In this document: positions 41,232 through 50,008 of the stretch, one piece after another
Numbering within the stretch: position 1 is the stretch's first letter
Layout: each line of letters begins with the position of its first letter
DNA from: Spirochaetota bacterium
Lineage (GTDB): Bacteria > Spirochaetota > Spirochaetia > Treponematales > UBA12059
Direction of reading: 5' to 3'
Assembly: GCA_018262985.1 (NCBI GenBank)
Contig: JADFDI010000012.1
Coordinates: 30,657-94,656, forward strand
DNA length: 64,000 nucleotides
Position numbers and translations under genes: made by a program
The notes under the pieces: model-generated
Database searches by the model: none
Seen by the model: the letters and a program-made list of their open reading frames with translations, nothing else
What the model was told of the DNA's origin: nothing

Positions 41232-42389
41232 ATGTTCCGACCGCGGCCCTTCGCCCTCGAGCGCTTTTTCGCGAAGCACGAATTCTCGGCCCGCCGCCTG
41301 CTCTGCAGTTCCGACTGCGAGTCCATGAGCGTCCGCGAGCTGCTCGCGCTCGAACCCGGCTCGGAGGAAAGCCTCCTCTCGCTCAGGCTCGGCTACACCG
41401 AGACCCGTGGCGCGCCCGCGCTCCGCGAGGCGCTCGCCTCGCGCTACGAGGGTCCCGGCGCCGACGGGATCTTCGTGCACGCGGGCGCGGAGGAGGCCCT
41501 GCTCAACCTCTTCGCGGCGACGCTCTCCGACGGGGACCGCGTCGTCGTGGCGACACCCTGCTACCAGAGCCTTTCCGAGCTGCCGCGCGCGCTCGGGGCG
41601 ACGACGCTGCCCTGGCACTGGCGGATCGAAGGGGGGCGCTGGATACTCGACCCGGACGAACTCGCGCCCCTCGCGCGCGGGGCCCGCATGATCGTGCTCA
41701 ACCTGCCCCACAACCCGACCGGCGGCACCGTGAGCCCATCCGACTTCGCCGCGATTGTCGCGGTCGCGCGGAAGGAAGGCTGCATCCTTCTCGTGGATGA
41801 GGTGTACCGCGGGCTCGAGCTCCGCGAAACGCCGCGCCTGCCGGCCGTCTGCGAGGCCTACGAGCGCGGCGTGTCGCTCGGGGTCTTCTCGAAGAACGCG
41901 GGCCTTGCGGGACTCAGGATCGGCTGGCTCGCGAGCCGCGACCGCGAGCTCCTGGACGCGGTCGCCGCCTTCAAGGACTACAACTCCATCTGCAGCTCCG
42001 GACCCAGCGAGGTACTGGCGCTCGTCGCCGCACGGAACTACGACATCCTCGGGAACCGGGCCCGCGCCCTCTGCGAGCGCAACCTGGACGCCTTCGAGGG
42101 CTTCGCCGCGCGGCACCCGGACTTCGTCGAGTGGACTCCGCCCGCGGGAGGATCGATAGCCTTCCCGCGGCTCGCTGCGGCGGCGCTCGGCCGCTTCGGC
42201 GACGCTGGCGCCCTCGCGGAGCGGCTGGTTTCGGAAACCGGCATCCTGCTGCTGCCTGGCGCGCTCTACGAAGCCGACGCCGCGCGCTTCCGGCTCGGCT
42301 TCGGACGAGCGGACTTCGCCGAAGGCGTCGCGGAGCTGGAGGAATGGCTCGGAGCCGGCTCGGGAAAAGGACCCGCGGTCGCGCCATGA
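41232..42389 (+). CDS. Class I/II PLP-dependent aminotransferase
   Basis: A 385-residue fold-type I PLP enzyme. FFAKHEFSARRLLCSSDCES begins the protein, LNLPHNPTGG is the family block, LLVDEVYRGLE carries the PLP-contacting Asp, and FSKNAGLAGLRIGWLAS contains the Schiff-base lysine (about 220). The substrate cannot be told. GGAGG lies 6 bases before the ATG. Its stop overlaps the ATG of a histidine kinase gene (ATGA), so an amino-acid-related enzyme and a sensory pair share an operon. Confidence 0.85.
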   Translation: MFRPRPFALERFFAKHEFSARRLLCSSDCESMSVRELLALEPGSEESLLSLRLGYTETRGAPALREALASRYEGPGADGIFVHAGAEEALLNLFAATLSDGDRVVVATPCYQSLSELPRALGATTLPWHWRIEGGRWILDPDELAPLARGARMIVLNLPHNPTGGTVSPSDFAAIVAVARKEGCILLVDEVYRGLELRETPRLPAVCEAYERGVSLGVFSKNAGLAGLRIGWLASRDRELLDAVAAFKDYNSICSSGPSEVLALVAARNYDILGNRARALCERNLDAFEGFAARHPDFVEWTPPAGGSIAFPRLAAAALGRFGDAGALAERLVSETGILLLPGALYEADAARFRLGFGRADFAEGVAELEEWLGAGSGKGPAVAP

Positions 42390-43771
42390 CCCCGCATTCG
42401 CTGCCCGAGTACGTCCTGCTCTCCGCCGCGGCGGCGCTCGGCATCTACGAGCTGGTCGGCTGGACCGTCCGGAGGCCGAGGAGGCAGGACCTCGCCCTCG
42501 CCTTCCTGTTCTTCTCGAGCGCCGTCTACGCCGCCGCCTGCGCGGGACAGTACAACGCCGCCGACGCGGCGGCCACCGTGCCCTGGCTCAGGCTGCAGAT
42601 CGGCACGCTCTTCCTCTCGGGCATTTGCCTGACCGAGTTCTTCGCCGCGGTCACGGGAACCATACCCAAGCGGAGGCGGATCGCCATCGCCGCCATCTTC
42701 GGCGCCTTCGCGCTCAGCCAGTTCCTGGACCTCGGCACCCTGACCTGGCGGGCCTCGGCCGGCCACCTCCACGAAGTGCGCTTGCCCTTCCTGCCCACCT
42801 GGTCCTTCCACGAAGCCGGCACGGGCCCGCTCACCGACGTCCAGACCCTGGTCGGCGCCGCGTTCTTCGTCTACCTGTTCCTGGAAGCGCTCAAATTCAG
42901 GCGTCGCGACCCGACCGAGGGTCGGCGGCTCCTCATGATTCCGATCGTGGCCGGCGCGGCCTGGCTGATCGACCTTTCCGTGAGCTACGGCTTGCTCCGG
43001 ATTCCCTACGCGATGGAGTACGCCTTCGCGGTCGGGGCGGTGTACGCCGCGCTCGACCGGGCGGAACGCGAAAAGCACGCCGGACTGGAGCTGCGCGAGG
43101 CGCTCGACGAAAAGGAAACCCTGCTCCGCGAGCTCTACCACCGCACCAAGAACAACCTGCAGGTGGTCTCCTCGATGCTGGCCCTGCACGGGAGCGAGCT
43201 CGAGAGCCGGCGCGACCGCGAAATCTTCCGCGACGTGGGCCACAAGATCGCGTCGATGGCCATGGTCCACCAGAAGCTCTACGAATCGAAGCGGCTTTCG
43301 CGCATCGAGGTCGGAGGCTTCCTGCGGGACCTGGCGAGCCTCATGCTCGAGGGGTACGGGGCGAGCGGACGCGTCGTACTGGAAGTGGACGCGCCGCCGG
43401 TCGAAATGCCGATCGAGAGCGCCCTGCCCCTCGGCCTCGCGACGAGCGAGCTCCTGTCGAACAGCCTCAAGCACGCCTTTCCGGAGGGGCGGGCGGGCCG
43501 CGTCTCCATCGAGTTCGGCAGGCTCGGCGCCAGGTGCCGGCTCAGGGTGGCGGACGACGGCGTCGGCCTGCCGCGCGGCTTTTCCATCGAACGACGCGGC
43601 CATATGGGCATGAAGAGCCTCGAGAGCATCGCGCGGCACCAGCTGCGGGGCGAGCTGCGGCTCGAGCCGGGGCCGGGCGCAGCATGGGTCCTCGAATTCG
43701 ACTGCGCGCCGGCCGGCGCGGAGTCGGGCCCGGCGGCCGGATCGACAGCGCCGGCCCGGGGCGGCATTTGA
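42386..43771 (+). CDS. Seven-helix membrane sensor histidine kinase (HisKA_2 type)
   Basis: A 461-residue protein. Seven hydrophobic segments occupy residues 8 to about 225, then a short coiled linker (AEREKHAGLELREALDEKET). The phosphoacceptor is His252 in ELYHRTKNNLQVVSSML, the HisKA_2/HWE style. The ATPase domain has SNSLKHAF (N-box) and VADDGVGLP (G1). This class works with stand-alone response regulators and often reads general-stress or light signals; the signal here is unknown. The TGA stop overlaps the TTG start of the response regulator gene. Confidence 0.88.
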   Translation: MTPHSLPEYVLLSAAAALGIYELVGWTVRRPRRQDLALAFLFFSSAVYAAACAGQYNAADAAATVPWLRLQIGTLFLSGICLTEFFAAVTGTIPKRRRIAIAAIFGAFALSQFLDLGTLTWRASAGHLHEVRLPFLPTWSFHEAGTGPLTDVQTLVGAAFFVYLFLEALKFRRRDPTEGRRLLMIPIVAGAAWLIDLSVSYGLLRIPYAMEYAFAVGAVYAALDRAEREKHAGLELREALDEKETLLRELYHRTKNNLQVVSSMLALHGSELESRRDREIFRDVGHKIASMAMVHQKLYESKRLSRIEVGGFLRDLASLMLEGYGASGRVVLEVDAPPVEMPIESALPLGLATSELLSNSLKHAFPEGRAGRVSIEFGRLGARCRLRVADDGVGLPRGFSIERRGHMGMKSLESIARHQLRGELRLEPGPGAAWVLEFDCAPAGAESGPAAGSTAPARGGI

Positions 43772-44145
43772 GCGCCCTCGTGGTCGAGGACGAGGCGCTG
43801 ACCGCCATGGAGCTGGCGCTCCACCTCGATCGTCGCGGATTCGGCGAGGCGCGGCTCGCCGCGACGGGCGAGGACGCGGTACGGATGGCGCGCGCGGAGC
43901 GCCCGTCGGTGGCCATCATGGACCGGGGCCTCGGCGGCGCCATGGGCGGCGCGGAGGCGGGACGCATCCTCTCGTTCGAGCTCGGCGTTCCCGTCATCAT
44001 GCTGTCCGGCTGCGCGGGCGCCGAGCTCGCCCCGGAACGGCTCGGCTTCGAGCCGCTGGCCGCCCTGACCAAGCCGCTCGACGACGCGGAGCTCGACAGG
44101 GCGCTCGACAGGCTGGAAGCGAGCGGGCCTCGGGCAGCGCCGTGA
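43768..44145 (+). CDS. Single-domain response regulator
   Basis: A 125-residue receiver domain with no output domain. The acidic pair is Glu7/Asp8 (VVEDEA), the phosphoacceptor is Asp52 (AIMDRGLGG) and the conserved lysine is Lys102 (LTKPLDD). The TTG start is inferred from the TTGA overlap with the histidine kinase stop; no later start keeps the first strand. It should take phosphate from the kinase and act by protein-protein contact. Confidence 0.82.
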   Translation: MSALVVEDEALTAMELALHLDRRGFGEARLAATGEDAVRMARAERPSVAIMDRGLGGAMGGAEAGRILSFELGVPVIMLSGCAGAELAPERLGFEPLAALTKPLDDAELDRALDRLEASGPRAAP

Positions 44146-44173
44146 AAACGGGGCGCCGGGCGGCGCCCCGTTT
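44146..44173. terminator. Bidirectional hairpin between convergent genes
   Basis: AAACGGGGCGCC (44146-44157) and GGCGCCCCGTTT (44162-44173) form a perfect 12-bp stem with a 4-base loop, beginning at the base after the response regulator stop. It serves the plus-strand operon and, reversed, the minus-strand transporter gene. Confidence 0.75.
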
Positions 44174-44208
44174 CATCCACCATCCGGAAATCCCGGAGGC
44201 GCGGAGGA

Positions 44209-45516
44209 TCAGCCCGCGTTCGCGGAGGCCGCGCGCGCGGAGAGCTTGGCGCGCAGGTCCTCGATGTCCTTCGGGATGAACTTGCCCGCGAACGCGAAGG
44301 CCACGAAGCAGAGCGCCCAGGTGACGGTGCAGATCCACAATATGGCGCTGCCGATGGAGAAGCGGTCGGCGACGATGCCCGCGACGAGCGGCGCCAGCGC
44401 GGAGCCGATGGACTCGATGAAGTTCTGCACCGCGTTGGTGGTGGCGCGGATCTCCGGCTCGGTGACGTCGAAGAACGAGGACAGCACGTTCGGCGCGGCG
44501 AAGGGGATGAAGAGCGCGGTGGCCGCGAGCAGGGCGCCGAAGAGGAGCTTCGAACCGCCCATCGGCACGGACATGGTCGCCACGAGGAGGACCGCACCGG
44601 CCAGCACGCCCGCGGCGCCGACCGTGACGCGGCCCTTGAGCGTCCGCTTGAACAGGCGGTCGCCGACGAGGCCGCCGAGCGGGTAGCCGGCCGCCAGCAC
44701 GAGCACCGCGGGCACCATGGTCAGCAGGGTGCTCGTCTCGTCGTAGCCGCGCTCCATCTGCAGGTAGCCGAAGAAGAAGTAGGTGATGACGTTCCAGGGG
44801 AAGACCCCGATGAAGCCCTGGATGAAGAGCACGACGAGGCTCCGCTTGCGGAAGAGGCCGGCGACCTCCTTCCAGCTGAACTTGAAGCGCTCGAGGTGCT
44901 GCACCCCCGCGAGCTCCGGCTCCATGGAGCCGCGCGGCGCGTCCTTCACGAAGAGGAAGATGAAGAACGAGAGCACGATGCCGAGGCTTCCGGTGACGAA
45001 GAAGATGCGCCGCCAGCCGAGCGAGGCGACCAGGGCCAGGCCGAGCACCATGGCGATGAGGTAGCCGAGGGGCTGCGCCACCTGCATGATGCCGTACATC
45101 TTGCCGCGCTTGGCCGGCGGGTACCAGTCGGACACCAGGCTGTAGATGCCCGGGTAGCTCGAGTCGTCGATGCCGGTGGACGCGCGCGTCGCGAGGAAGG
45201 TCCGGAAATTCGGCGCGACGCCGTTCAGCCAGGTGGTGGCGCCCCAGAGCAGCGAGGCCAGCGAGAGCAGCTTCGGCCGCGAGAAGCGGTCGTAGAGCCA
45301 GCCCCAGAGCGGGTAGAAGACCGACCCGACGATCAGCGCGCCCGTGTTGATGAGGCCCCACTGGGTGTTCGTCATGCCGAAGTCCTTCATGATCGGCCCC
45401 TGGAGCGGCCCGATGAGGAGCTTGTCGGCCTGGTGGAGCAGCATGAAGACGAAGAACGAGGCGAAGCCTATCGAGGCGTTGCGCCTGCGCCGTTTTTCGA
45501 GCGCCTGGTCGGTCAT
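44209..45516 (-). CDS. Major facilitator transporter
   Basis: A 435-residue inner-membrane carrier with 12 hydrophobic segments. The family motif A region is LYDRFSRPKLL; a second conserved patch is DWYPPAKRGKMYGIMQVAQPLGY. The pattern resembles the organic-anion or sphingolipid-type (Spinster/ACS) branches, but the substrate is not evident. The ATG at 45516 has GAGGG six bases before it. It is convergent with the kinase/regulator operon and divergent from the SDR gene, 192 bases away. Confidence 0.83.
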   Translation of the reverse strand: MTDQALEKRRRRNASIGFASFFVFMLLHQADKLLIGPLQGPIMKDFGMTNTQWGLINTGALIVGSVFYPLWGWLYDRFSRPKLLSLASLLWGATTWLNGVAPNFRTFLATRASTGIDDSSYPGIYSLVSDWYPPAKRGKMYGIMQVAQPLGYLIAMVLGLALVASLGWRRIFFVTGSLGIVLSFFIFLFVKDAPRGSMEPELAGVQHLERFKFSWKEVAGLFRKRSLVVLFIQGFIGVFPWNVITYFFFGYLQMERGYDETSTLLTMVPAVLVLAAGYPLGGLVGDRLFKRTLKGRVTVGAAGVLAGAVLLVATMSVPMGGSKLLFGALLAATALFIPFAAPNVLSSFFDVTEPEIRATTNAVQNFIESIGSALAPLVAGIVADRFSIGSAILWICTVTWALCFVAFAFAGKFIPKDIEDLRAKLSARAASANAG

Positions 45517-45708
45517 GGAAAACCCTCGCCGAACGGGAATGGCCCGGGTCGCGTCGGCGGCCGGGCAGGATGAGCATAGGGCCGAACGGCGTCCGCCGCA
45601 AGTGAGGGTTCCGCTTCGGGACGGACCTTGCGGCCGCCGCCCGGCCTCGCTCGCCTTGACCGGCCATCCCGCGTCGCCCATGCTGGCCGCGACGGGAGGG
45701 ACGCCGCG

Positions 45709-46518
45709 ATGAAGACGGTCGTCGTGACGGGCGCGAACAGGGGCATCGGCAAGGAAACGGTCCGGGGGCTCGCGCACGCCGGATGCAAGGTGATCATGGC
45801 CTGCCGGAACGTCGCGGCGGCGGAAGCGGCCCGGGCCGAGATCGCCCGCGAGACCGGCAACGGGGACCTGCACGTCCTCAGGGTCGACCTGGCGTCGAAG
45901 GCCTCGATCGAAGCGTTCGCGGCCGCGTTCGCGGAGCGGTTCCGGACCCTGGACGTCCTCGTCAACAACGCGGGTATTTCCACGAGCGCGCGCGAAGCGA
46001 CGGTAGACGGCCACGAGCCCAACATCGGCACGAACTTCATCGGCACCTACCTGCTCACCAGGCGGCTGCTACCGCATTTCGACCGGGCGGGCGACAGGGC
46101 GATCGTCAACCTGAGCTCGGGTATCGAGGCCATCGGCCGGTTCAGGACGGACAGGATCGACCGCTACCGGTGGTTCAGGGCCTACGCGGTGTCGAAGCGG
46201 ATGCTCCTTCTCTTCACCAGATGGCTGAGCCTGGAGAAGGAAGCGGAAGGCTTCCGGATCAACGCCGTGCATCCCGGGATCGTGGACACTTCAATTATGT
46301 ATACCGGGAAGTGGTTCGACTTCCTCATCAGGGCGCTCTGCGCCCCGTTCTTCATCGACGCGAAGGAAGGGGCCCGGACCTGCGTCGAGCTCGCCCTGGG
46401 AAAACGGACGGAGAACGGGAAATTCTTCGTGAAGGGCGAGCCGCGCGAAATCCGGCTCACGGCGAGGAAGCGGAAGGAGACGGCCGACCTGATGCGGTTC
46501 TGCGAAGCGCTGGATTGA
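45709..46518 (+). CDS. Short-chain dehydrogenase/reductase
   Basis: A 269-residue Rossmann-fold enzyme. The cofactor motif is TGANRGIGKE, LVNNAG follows the fourth strand, and the active site has NLSSG (Ser) and YAVSK (Tyr, Lys). VHPGIVDT matches the retinol-dehydrogenase-like SDR branch. NADP preference is suggested by CRN at the end of the second strand. Substrate unknown. GGGAGGG precedes the ATG. Confidence 0.88.
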   Translation: MKTVVVTGANRGIGKETVRGLAHAGCKVIMACRNVAAAEAARAEIARETGNGDLHVLRVDLASKASIEAFAAAFAERFRTLDVLVNNAGISTSAREATVDGHEPNIGTNFIGTYLLTRRLLPHFDRAGDRAIVNLSSGIEAIGRFRTDRIDRYRWFRAYAVSKRMLLLFTRWLSLEKEAEGFRINAVHPGIVDTSIMYTGKWFDFLIRALCAPFFIDAKEGARTCVELALGKRTENGKFFVKGEPREIRLTARKRKETADLMRFCEALD

Positions 46519-46528
46519 AGGGAAAGAT

Positions 46529-46571
46529 GGGCCCGGGAAGGAAACCGCAGGTTGCCTTCCCGGACGGGCCC
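46529..46571. terminator. Hairpin between convergent SDR and carboxypeptidase genes
   Basis: GGGCCCG (46529-46535) pairs with CGGGCCC (46565-46571), and GGAAGG (46536-46541) with CCTTCC (46555-46560), with a 4-base bulge. The plus-strand tail is TTGAAAA, so it is a weak intrinsic terminator, usable in both directions. Confidence 0.5.
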
Positions 46572-46578
46572 TTGAAAA

Positions 46579-48090
46579 TCACTTCGCGCCGTAGAGCTCC
46601 TTCGCGTCGCGGAAGAAGGCTTCGCGGCTTTCCTGCCAGGTGTAGAACATGTGGCCGCCGGAATAATGCTTGACCGAGAAGCGCTTGCGGCTTTCGCCGT
46701 CGAGCTTGAGGAGGCCGGCGATGCGGTCGGTCGAGAAGAAGGGCGTGACGAGGTCGTAGACGCCGTGGCTGACGCGCACCTTCATGGACGGGTTGAGCGC
46801 CATGCCGTAGCGGAGCTCGTCGGTGGCGCCGACCTGGGTCTCGAGGGCGTGCTTGCGCGTGTCGACCTTCCAGCCGTTGTTGACGGCCTCGGACATGAGC
46901 TCGTAGTCGCGCTCGGAGTCGAGGCCGATGGCCGCGCGGATCTGGGTGTTGATGCCGGCCGCGAAGACGCGCTCGAGCATGTGGAGCGTGGGGTCGGGGC
47001 CGGTCCACTCGTCGCGGTCGGGGAAGGGGCTCGAGACTGCGAAGCTCGCGTCGTAGAGGCCGAGGTGCTTGCCCTCGTCGCGGAGGAGGTTGCGCGTGAA
47101 CCAGTCGATGGTGACGCGGCCGTACTTGGCGCGCACTGTCGCGCGCGGGAGGCCGATCCAGTCGGCGGCGGCGTCGAGGACCTTGTCGCGACGGGCGGCG
47201 CCCACGCGGTCTCCCGCGGCCAGGACGGGCAAGAGCTCGTCGACGGCGAAGTCGGCCGCGCGCTCCATGTAGGCGCGGTGGTCCTCGTCGGTTTTCAATT
47301 TGCGCGCGCGGCCGTGGAAGGCGGCGGCGCCGGCCATGGTCGGGAAGGCGTCGACCCACATGAGGGCGTCGTAGTCGGAGCCTTCGAGCAGGGTGAACTC
47401 GAGCGCGGGCGAGACGACGAAGATGCCGGCGAGGCCGATGCCGTAGTCCTCCTGCGCCATGCGCGCGAGGCGCGCGACGCGGAAACCGCCGTAGCTTTCG
47501 CCGCAGAGCCAGACGGGGCTCTCCCAGCGGTGGTACTTCGAAAGGAAGCTGCGCATGAACTCGCCGAGGCTCTGGAGGTCGCGCTTGACGCGCCAGTACT
47601 CCGAGTCCTTCTCGCCCTCGGGCCCGGCTTTCTTCTTCTCCTCCTCTTCCTTCGGGTCGGGGATCATGCGCGAGAGGCCGGTGCCCACCGGGTCGATGAA
47701 GACCAGGTCGGTGAACTGGAGCCAGGTCTCCGCGTTGTCCACGAGGACCGAGGGCGGCGCGAGGGGCTCGCCGCGGGGCCCGAGCTCGATGCGGCGCGGC
47801 CCGAGGGCGCCCAGGTGGAGGTACACCGACGAGGCGCCGGGGCCGCCGTTGAAGACGAAGGTGAGGGGGCGCTTCTCGCCGCCCTCGAGGAAGTAGCGGA
47901 CGTAGAAGATTTCCGCCTTGGGCTTCTCGTCCTTGCGCAGGGGCAGCCAGGCGGCCTCGGCCTCGTAGCGGAGCTCGCGGCCGCCGGCTTTCACGGACAG
48001 CTTGGCGGTCGAGCCCTTCGGCGGGACATAGTCGGGGGCCTTGGCCTCGGCGGCCTTGGCGTCTTCCTTCTTTCCTTCGGTTTCTGCCAT
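46579..48090 (-). CDS. S10-family serine carboxypeptidase-like protein
   Basis: A 503-residue alpha/beta-hydrolase of family S10. NGGPGASS is the oxyanion block, the nucleophile is Ser199 in CGESYGG, the acid is in GVYDLVTPF, and the histidine is in YSGGHMFYTW. The first 20 residues are charged (MAETEGKKEDAKAAEAKAPD) and there is no signal peptide, whereas many S10 enzymes are secreted, so a cytoplasmic location is likely. The EEEEKKK insert near 148-155 is highly charged. It cuts C-terminal residues from peptides or has a related esterase role. Confidence 0.85.
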   Translation of the reverse strand: MAETEGKKEDAKAAEAKAPDYVPPKGSTAKLSVKAGGRELRYEAEAAWLPLRKDEKPKAEIFYVRYFLEGGEKRPLTFVFNGGPGASSVYLHLGALGPRRIELGPRGEPLAPPSVLVDNAETWLQFTDLVFIDPVGTGLSRMIPDPKEEEEKKKAGPEGEKDSEYWRVKRDLQSLGEFMRSFLSKYHRWESPVWLCGESYGGFRVARLARMAQEDYGIGLAGIFVVSPALEFTLLEGSDYDALMWVDAFPTMAGAAAFHGRARKLKTDEDHRAYMERAADFAVDELLPVLAAGDRVGAARRDKVLDAAADWIGLPRATVRAKYGRVTIDWFTRNLLRDEGKHLGLYDASFAVSSPFPDRDEWTGPDPTLHMLERVFAAGINTQIRAAIGLDSERDYELMSEAVNNGWKVDTRKHALETQVGATDELRYGMALNPSMKVRVSHGVYDLVTPFFSTDRIAGLLKLDGESRKRFSVKHYSGGHMFYTWQESREAFFRDAKELYGAK

Positions 48091-48194
48091 GCGCGTCTCC
48101 TTCGCGGCCCGGCCGGCTGAAGGGGAACGCGGAACGCCGGCGGAGGGCGCTGGGGAATGGTCGCGCGCTTCGAGGGCGCCGTCAAGCTCGGGGC

Positions 48195-48336
48195 GGTGTC
48201 ACGATGCTTTCGGGCGCTCGCCGACCCGGAAGCTCGGGGCGGTGTCACGAAGCTTCCGGGCGGCGCCCGGCCCGGAAGCGCGGACGATGGTGTCACGAAG
48301 CTTCCGGGCGGCGCCCGGCCCCGAGGCGCGGACTCG
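48195..48336. repeat. 48-bp tandem repeats, left side of the AraC gene
   Basis: Units beginning GGTGTCACGA start at 48195, 48241 and 48289 (periods 46 and 48), each followed by AGCTTCCGGGCGGCGCCCGG or a variant and ending in a GGAAGC/GCGCGGAC-type word. The 298-base gap holding them has no gene. Confidence 0.8.
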
Positions 48337-48388
48337 GGCTCGGGCGGCTCGAGGCCCCGGGGCCGTTACCGACCCCGGGGCGCCGGCC

Positions 48389-49231
48389 TCAGGATTCCAG
48401 CTCGAGGTAGAGGTCGAGCCTGAGGTTGCCCGGCTTCGCGGGCTCGAGCTCCTCCTCGAACCAGCGGCCGCCCGGCTTCGCGCGGAAACCCTTCGCCGCC
48501 ATCATCTCGTTCATGCGCCGCCAGCCCTCGCCGATCCAGGCGCCCGCGGGATCCCCGTCGAAATTCCCCTCGATGCCCGTGACGGCGTAGCGCCCGGCCG
48601 GAATGGTTTCGACGCGGGCGCCGCCGGAGTCCTCGTCGGGCTCGAGCGTGGCCAGGTACTTGTAGCCGACGTTGACGGGGTCGCAGGCGAGGCGACCCTC
48701 GCGGTCGATGTTGTGGCCGAAGATCCGGCGCGGCGCGGCGGCCGGGGGCCGCGCGTCCAGCCAGGCGCGGAGGGCGGCCTTCGCCTTCGCCTCCGGTTCC
48801 GGCGCGTAGCCTTCGAACGAGGCCGCCTTCAGCTCGCCCAGCTCCTTCACGATGACTCCCATGTAACGCTCCTTCGCGAGTTCGACGCGCGCCGCGCCCC
48901 GGAGCTCCGGCCGGCCGCGCCGGCACTCGCGGGGAGCGACGCCGAATTCACCCTTGAAGGCGCGGCAGAAGGACTCGTGGGTCCCGTAGCCGACCTCGAG
49001 GGCGATGTCCAGGATGCCCTCCTCCGTCGAGGAGAGGAGGCGCAGGGCCTCGGAGAGACGGCGCTTCGCGACGTAGTCGCCGTACCGGTAACCGGTGACG
49101 GCCCGGAACCAATGGTTGAGGCTCCGGACCGACATGCCGGCCGCCCGCGCGACGCGCTCGGCGCGGAGGCGTCCCCCGAGGCGGTCCTCGATGTAGTCGA
49201 CGGCGCGCTGCACCTGCTCGTAGATCGTCAT
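48389..49231 (-). CDS. AraC-family regulator with GyrI-like effector domain
   Basis: A 280-residue regulator with an N-terminal pair of helix-turn-helix units (SVRSLNHWFRAVTGYRYGDY, GYGTHESFCRAFKGEFGVAP) and a C-terminal GyrI/SOUL-like domain (about 125-280: FEGYAPEPEAKAKAALRAWL, VETIPAGRYAVTGIEG, LRLDLYLELE). This Rob/SoxS-like arrangement senses small or cationic drugs. The ATG at 49231 matches the family start; the RBS is poor. It is flanked on both sides by the same 48-bp repeat family, so it may be a mobile or recombined cassette. Confidence 0.85.
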   Translation of the reverse strand: MTIYEQVQRAVDYIEDRLGGRLRAERVARAAGMSVRSLNHWFRAVTGYRYGDYVAKRRLSEALRLLSSTEEGILDIALEVGYGTHESFCRAFKGEFGVAPRECRRGRPELRGAARVELAKERYMGVIVKELGELKAASFEGYAPEPEAKAKAALRAWLDARPPAAAPRRIFGHNIDREGRLACDPVNVGYKYLATLEPDEDSGGARVETIPAGRYAVTGIEGNFDGDPAGAWIGEGWRRMNEMMAAKGFRAKPGGRWFEEELEPAKPGNLRLDLYLELES

Positions 49232-49292
49232 GACGGGAAGGAGTATGCATCGCTCCGGGCACGCGGTCTTGACCTTTCCGGCAAATCGCGAT

Positions 49293-49380
49293 GGGTGCCG
49301 CGAAGCTTCGGGGCGGCTCGGCCCCGGATGCGCGGGCGATGGTGTCACGAAGCTTCCGGGTTACGCCCGGGTCGCTTTCC
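49293..49380. repeat. 48-bp tandem repeats, right side of the AraC gene
   Basis: Two more units at 49293 (diverged, GGGTGCCGCGAAGCTTCGGG) and 49341 (GGTGTCACGAAGCTTCCGGG, identical over 20 bases to the left-side copies). The period is again 48. Confidence 0.75.
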
Positions 49381-49435
49381 GGCCCGCGGCGGTGTACGCT
49401 GTGCTTGCGGCGCCCCGGCGCCCAGGAGGCCTCAG

Positions 49436-49978
49436 ATGCGGAACCGCTTGGGCATGTCGAAGTTCCCGGCATTCATCGCGCTCGCGGCCTTCGCGCCCTT
49501 CGCGCCCTTCGCGCCCTGCGCCGCCCAAGGCGCAGCGGCGGAACCGGACGGACCCCGGGTCGACCTCCGCGTGGATCTGCGGCCCGTCACGCTCGGCCTC
49601 TCTTCAGGCGGCTTCGGGCTCTCGGCGGGCTGGGAGGGTCGGCTCGGTTCGCGCTTCTCGGCGCTCGTCATGGCGGAGTACCAATGGCTCGGCGACGCGG
49701 GCGTCTCGACCCTGATCGCCTACGCGGGACCGCGCTTCAGCTTCGACGCGCCCGCCATCGAGGGCTTCCTCTTCGGCGCGTATCCCATGGCGCTCCGGGG
49801 CACCGATTTCGGGACCGAAACCCTGGCCTTCGGCTTCATGCTCGAGCTGGCCTACGCGTGGGTGCCGCGGCGACTTCCCTGGCTGCTGGTGGAACCGTGC
49901 ATCAAATACCCGTACGTCTTCGGCGAGGACCCGCTTGTCGGAATCGCGCCGGGATTTTCGCTCGGCTGGGTGTACTGA
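49436..49978 (+). CDS. Small outer-membrane-type beta protein
   Basis: A 180-residue exported protein. The signal peptide (about 1-30) contains a repetitive AAFAPFAPFAPCAAQ. The rest is alternating amphipathic strands (VDLRPVTLGLSSGGFGLSAG, FSALVMAEYQWLG, FGFMLELAYAWVPRR) ending in a C-terminal aromatic (LGWVY), which is how small beta-barrels end for outer-membrane assembly. Function is unknown. AGGAGG lies six bases before the ATG. Confidence 0.7.
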   Translation: MRNRLGMSKFPAFIALAAFAPFAPFAPCAAQGAAAEPDGPRVDLRVDLRPVTLGLSSGGFGLSAGWEGRLGSRFSALVMAEYQWLGDAGVSTLIAYAGPRFSFDAPAIEGFLFGAYPMALRGTDFGTETLAFGFMLELAYAWVPRRLPWLLVEPCIKYPYVFGEDPLVGIAPGFSLGWVY

Positions 49979-50008
49979 GCTTTCCGCCCCGACGGCGCGG
50001 GGACGGAT

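Noticed and set aside
48195..49380. CRISPR array around the AraC gene
   Set aside because: Units are contiguous tandem repeats with diverged tails, there are too few copies, and a gene separates the two groups.
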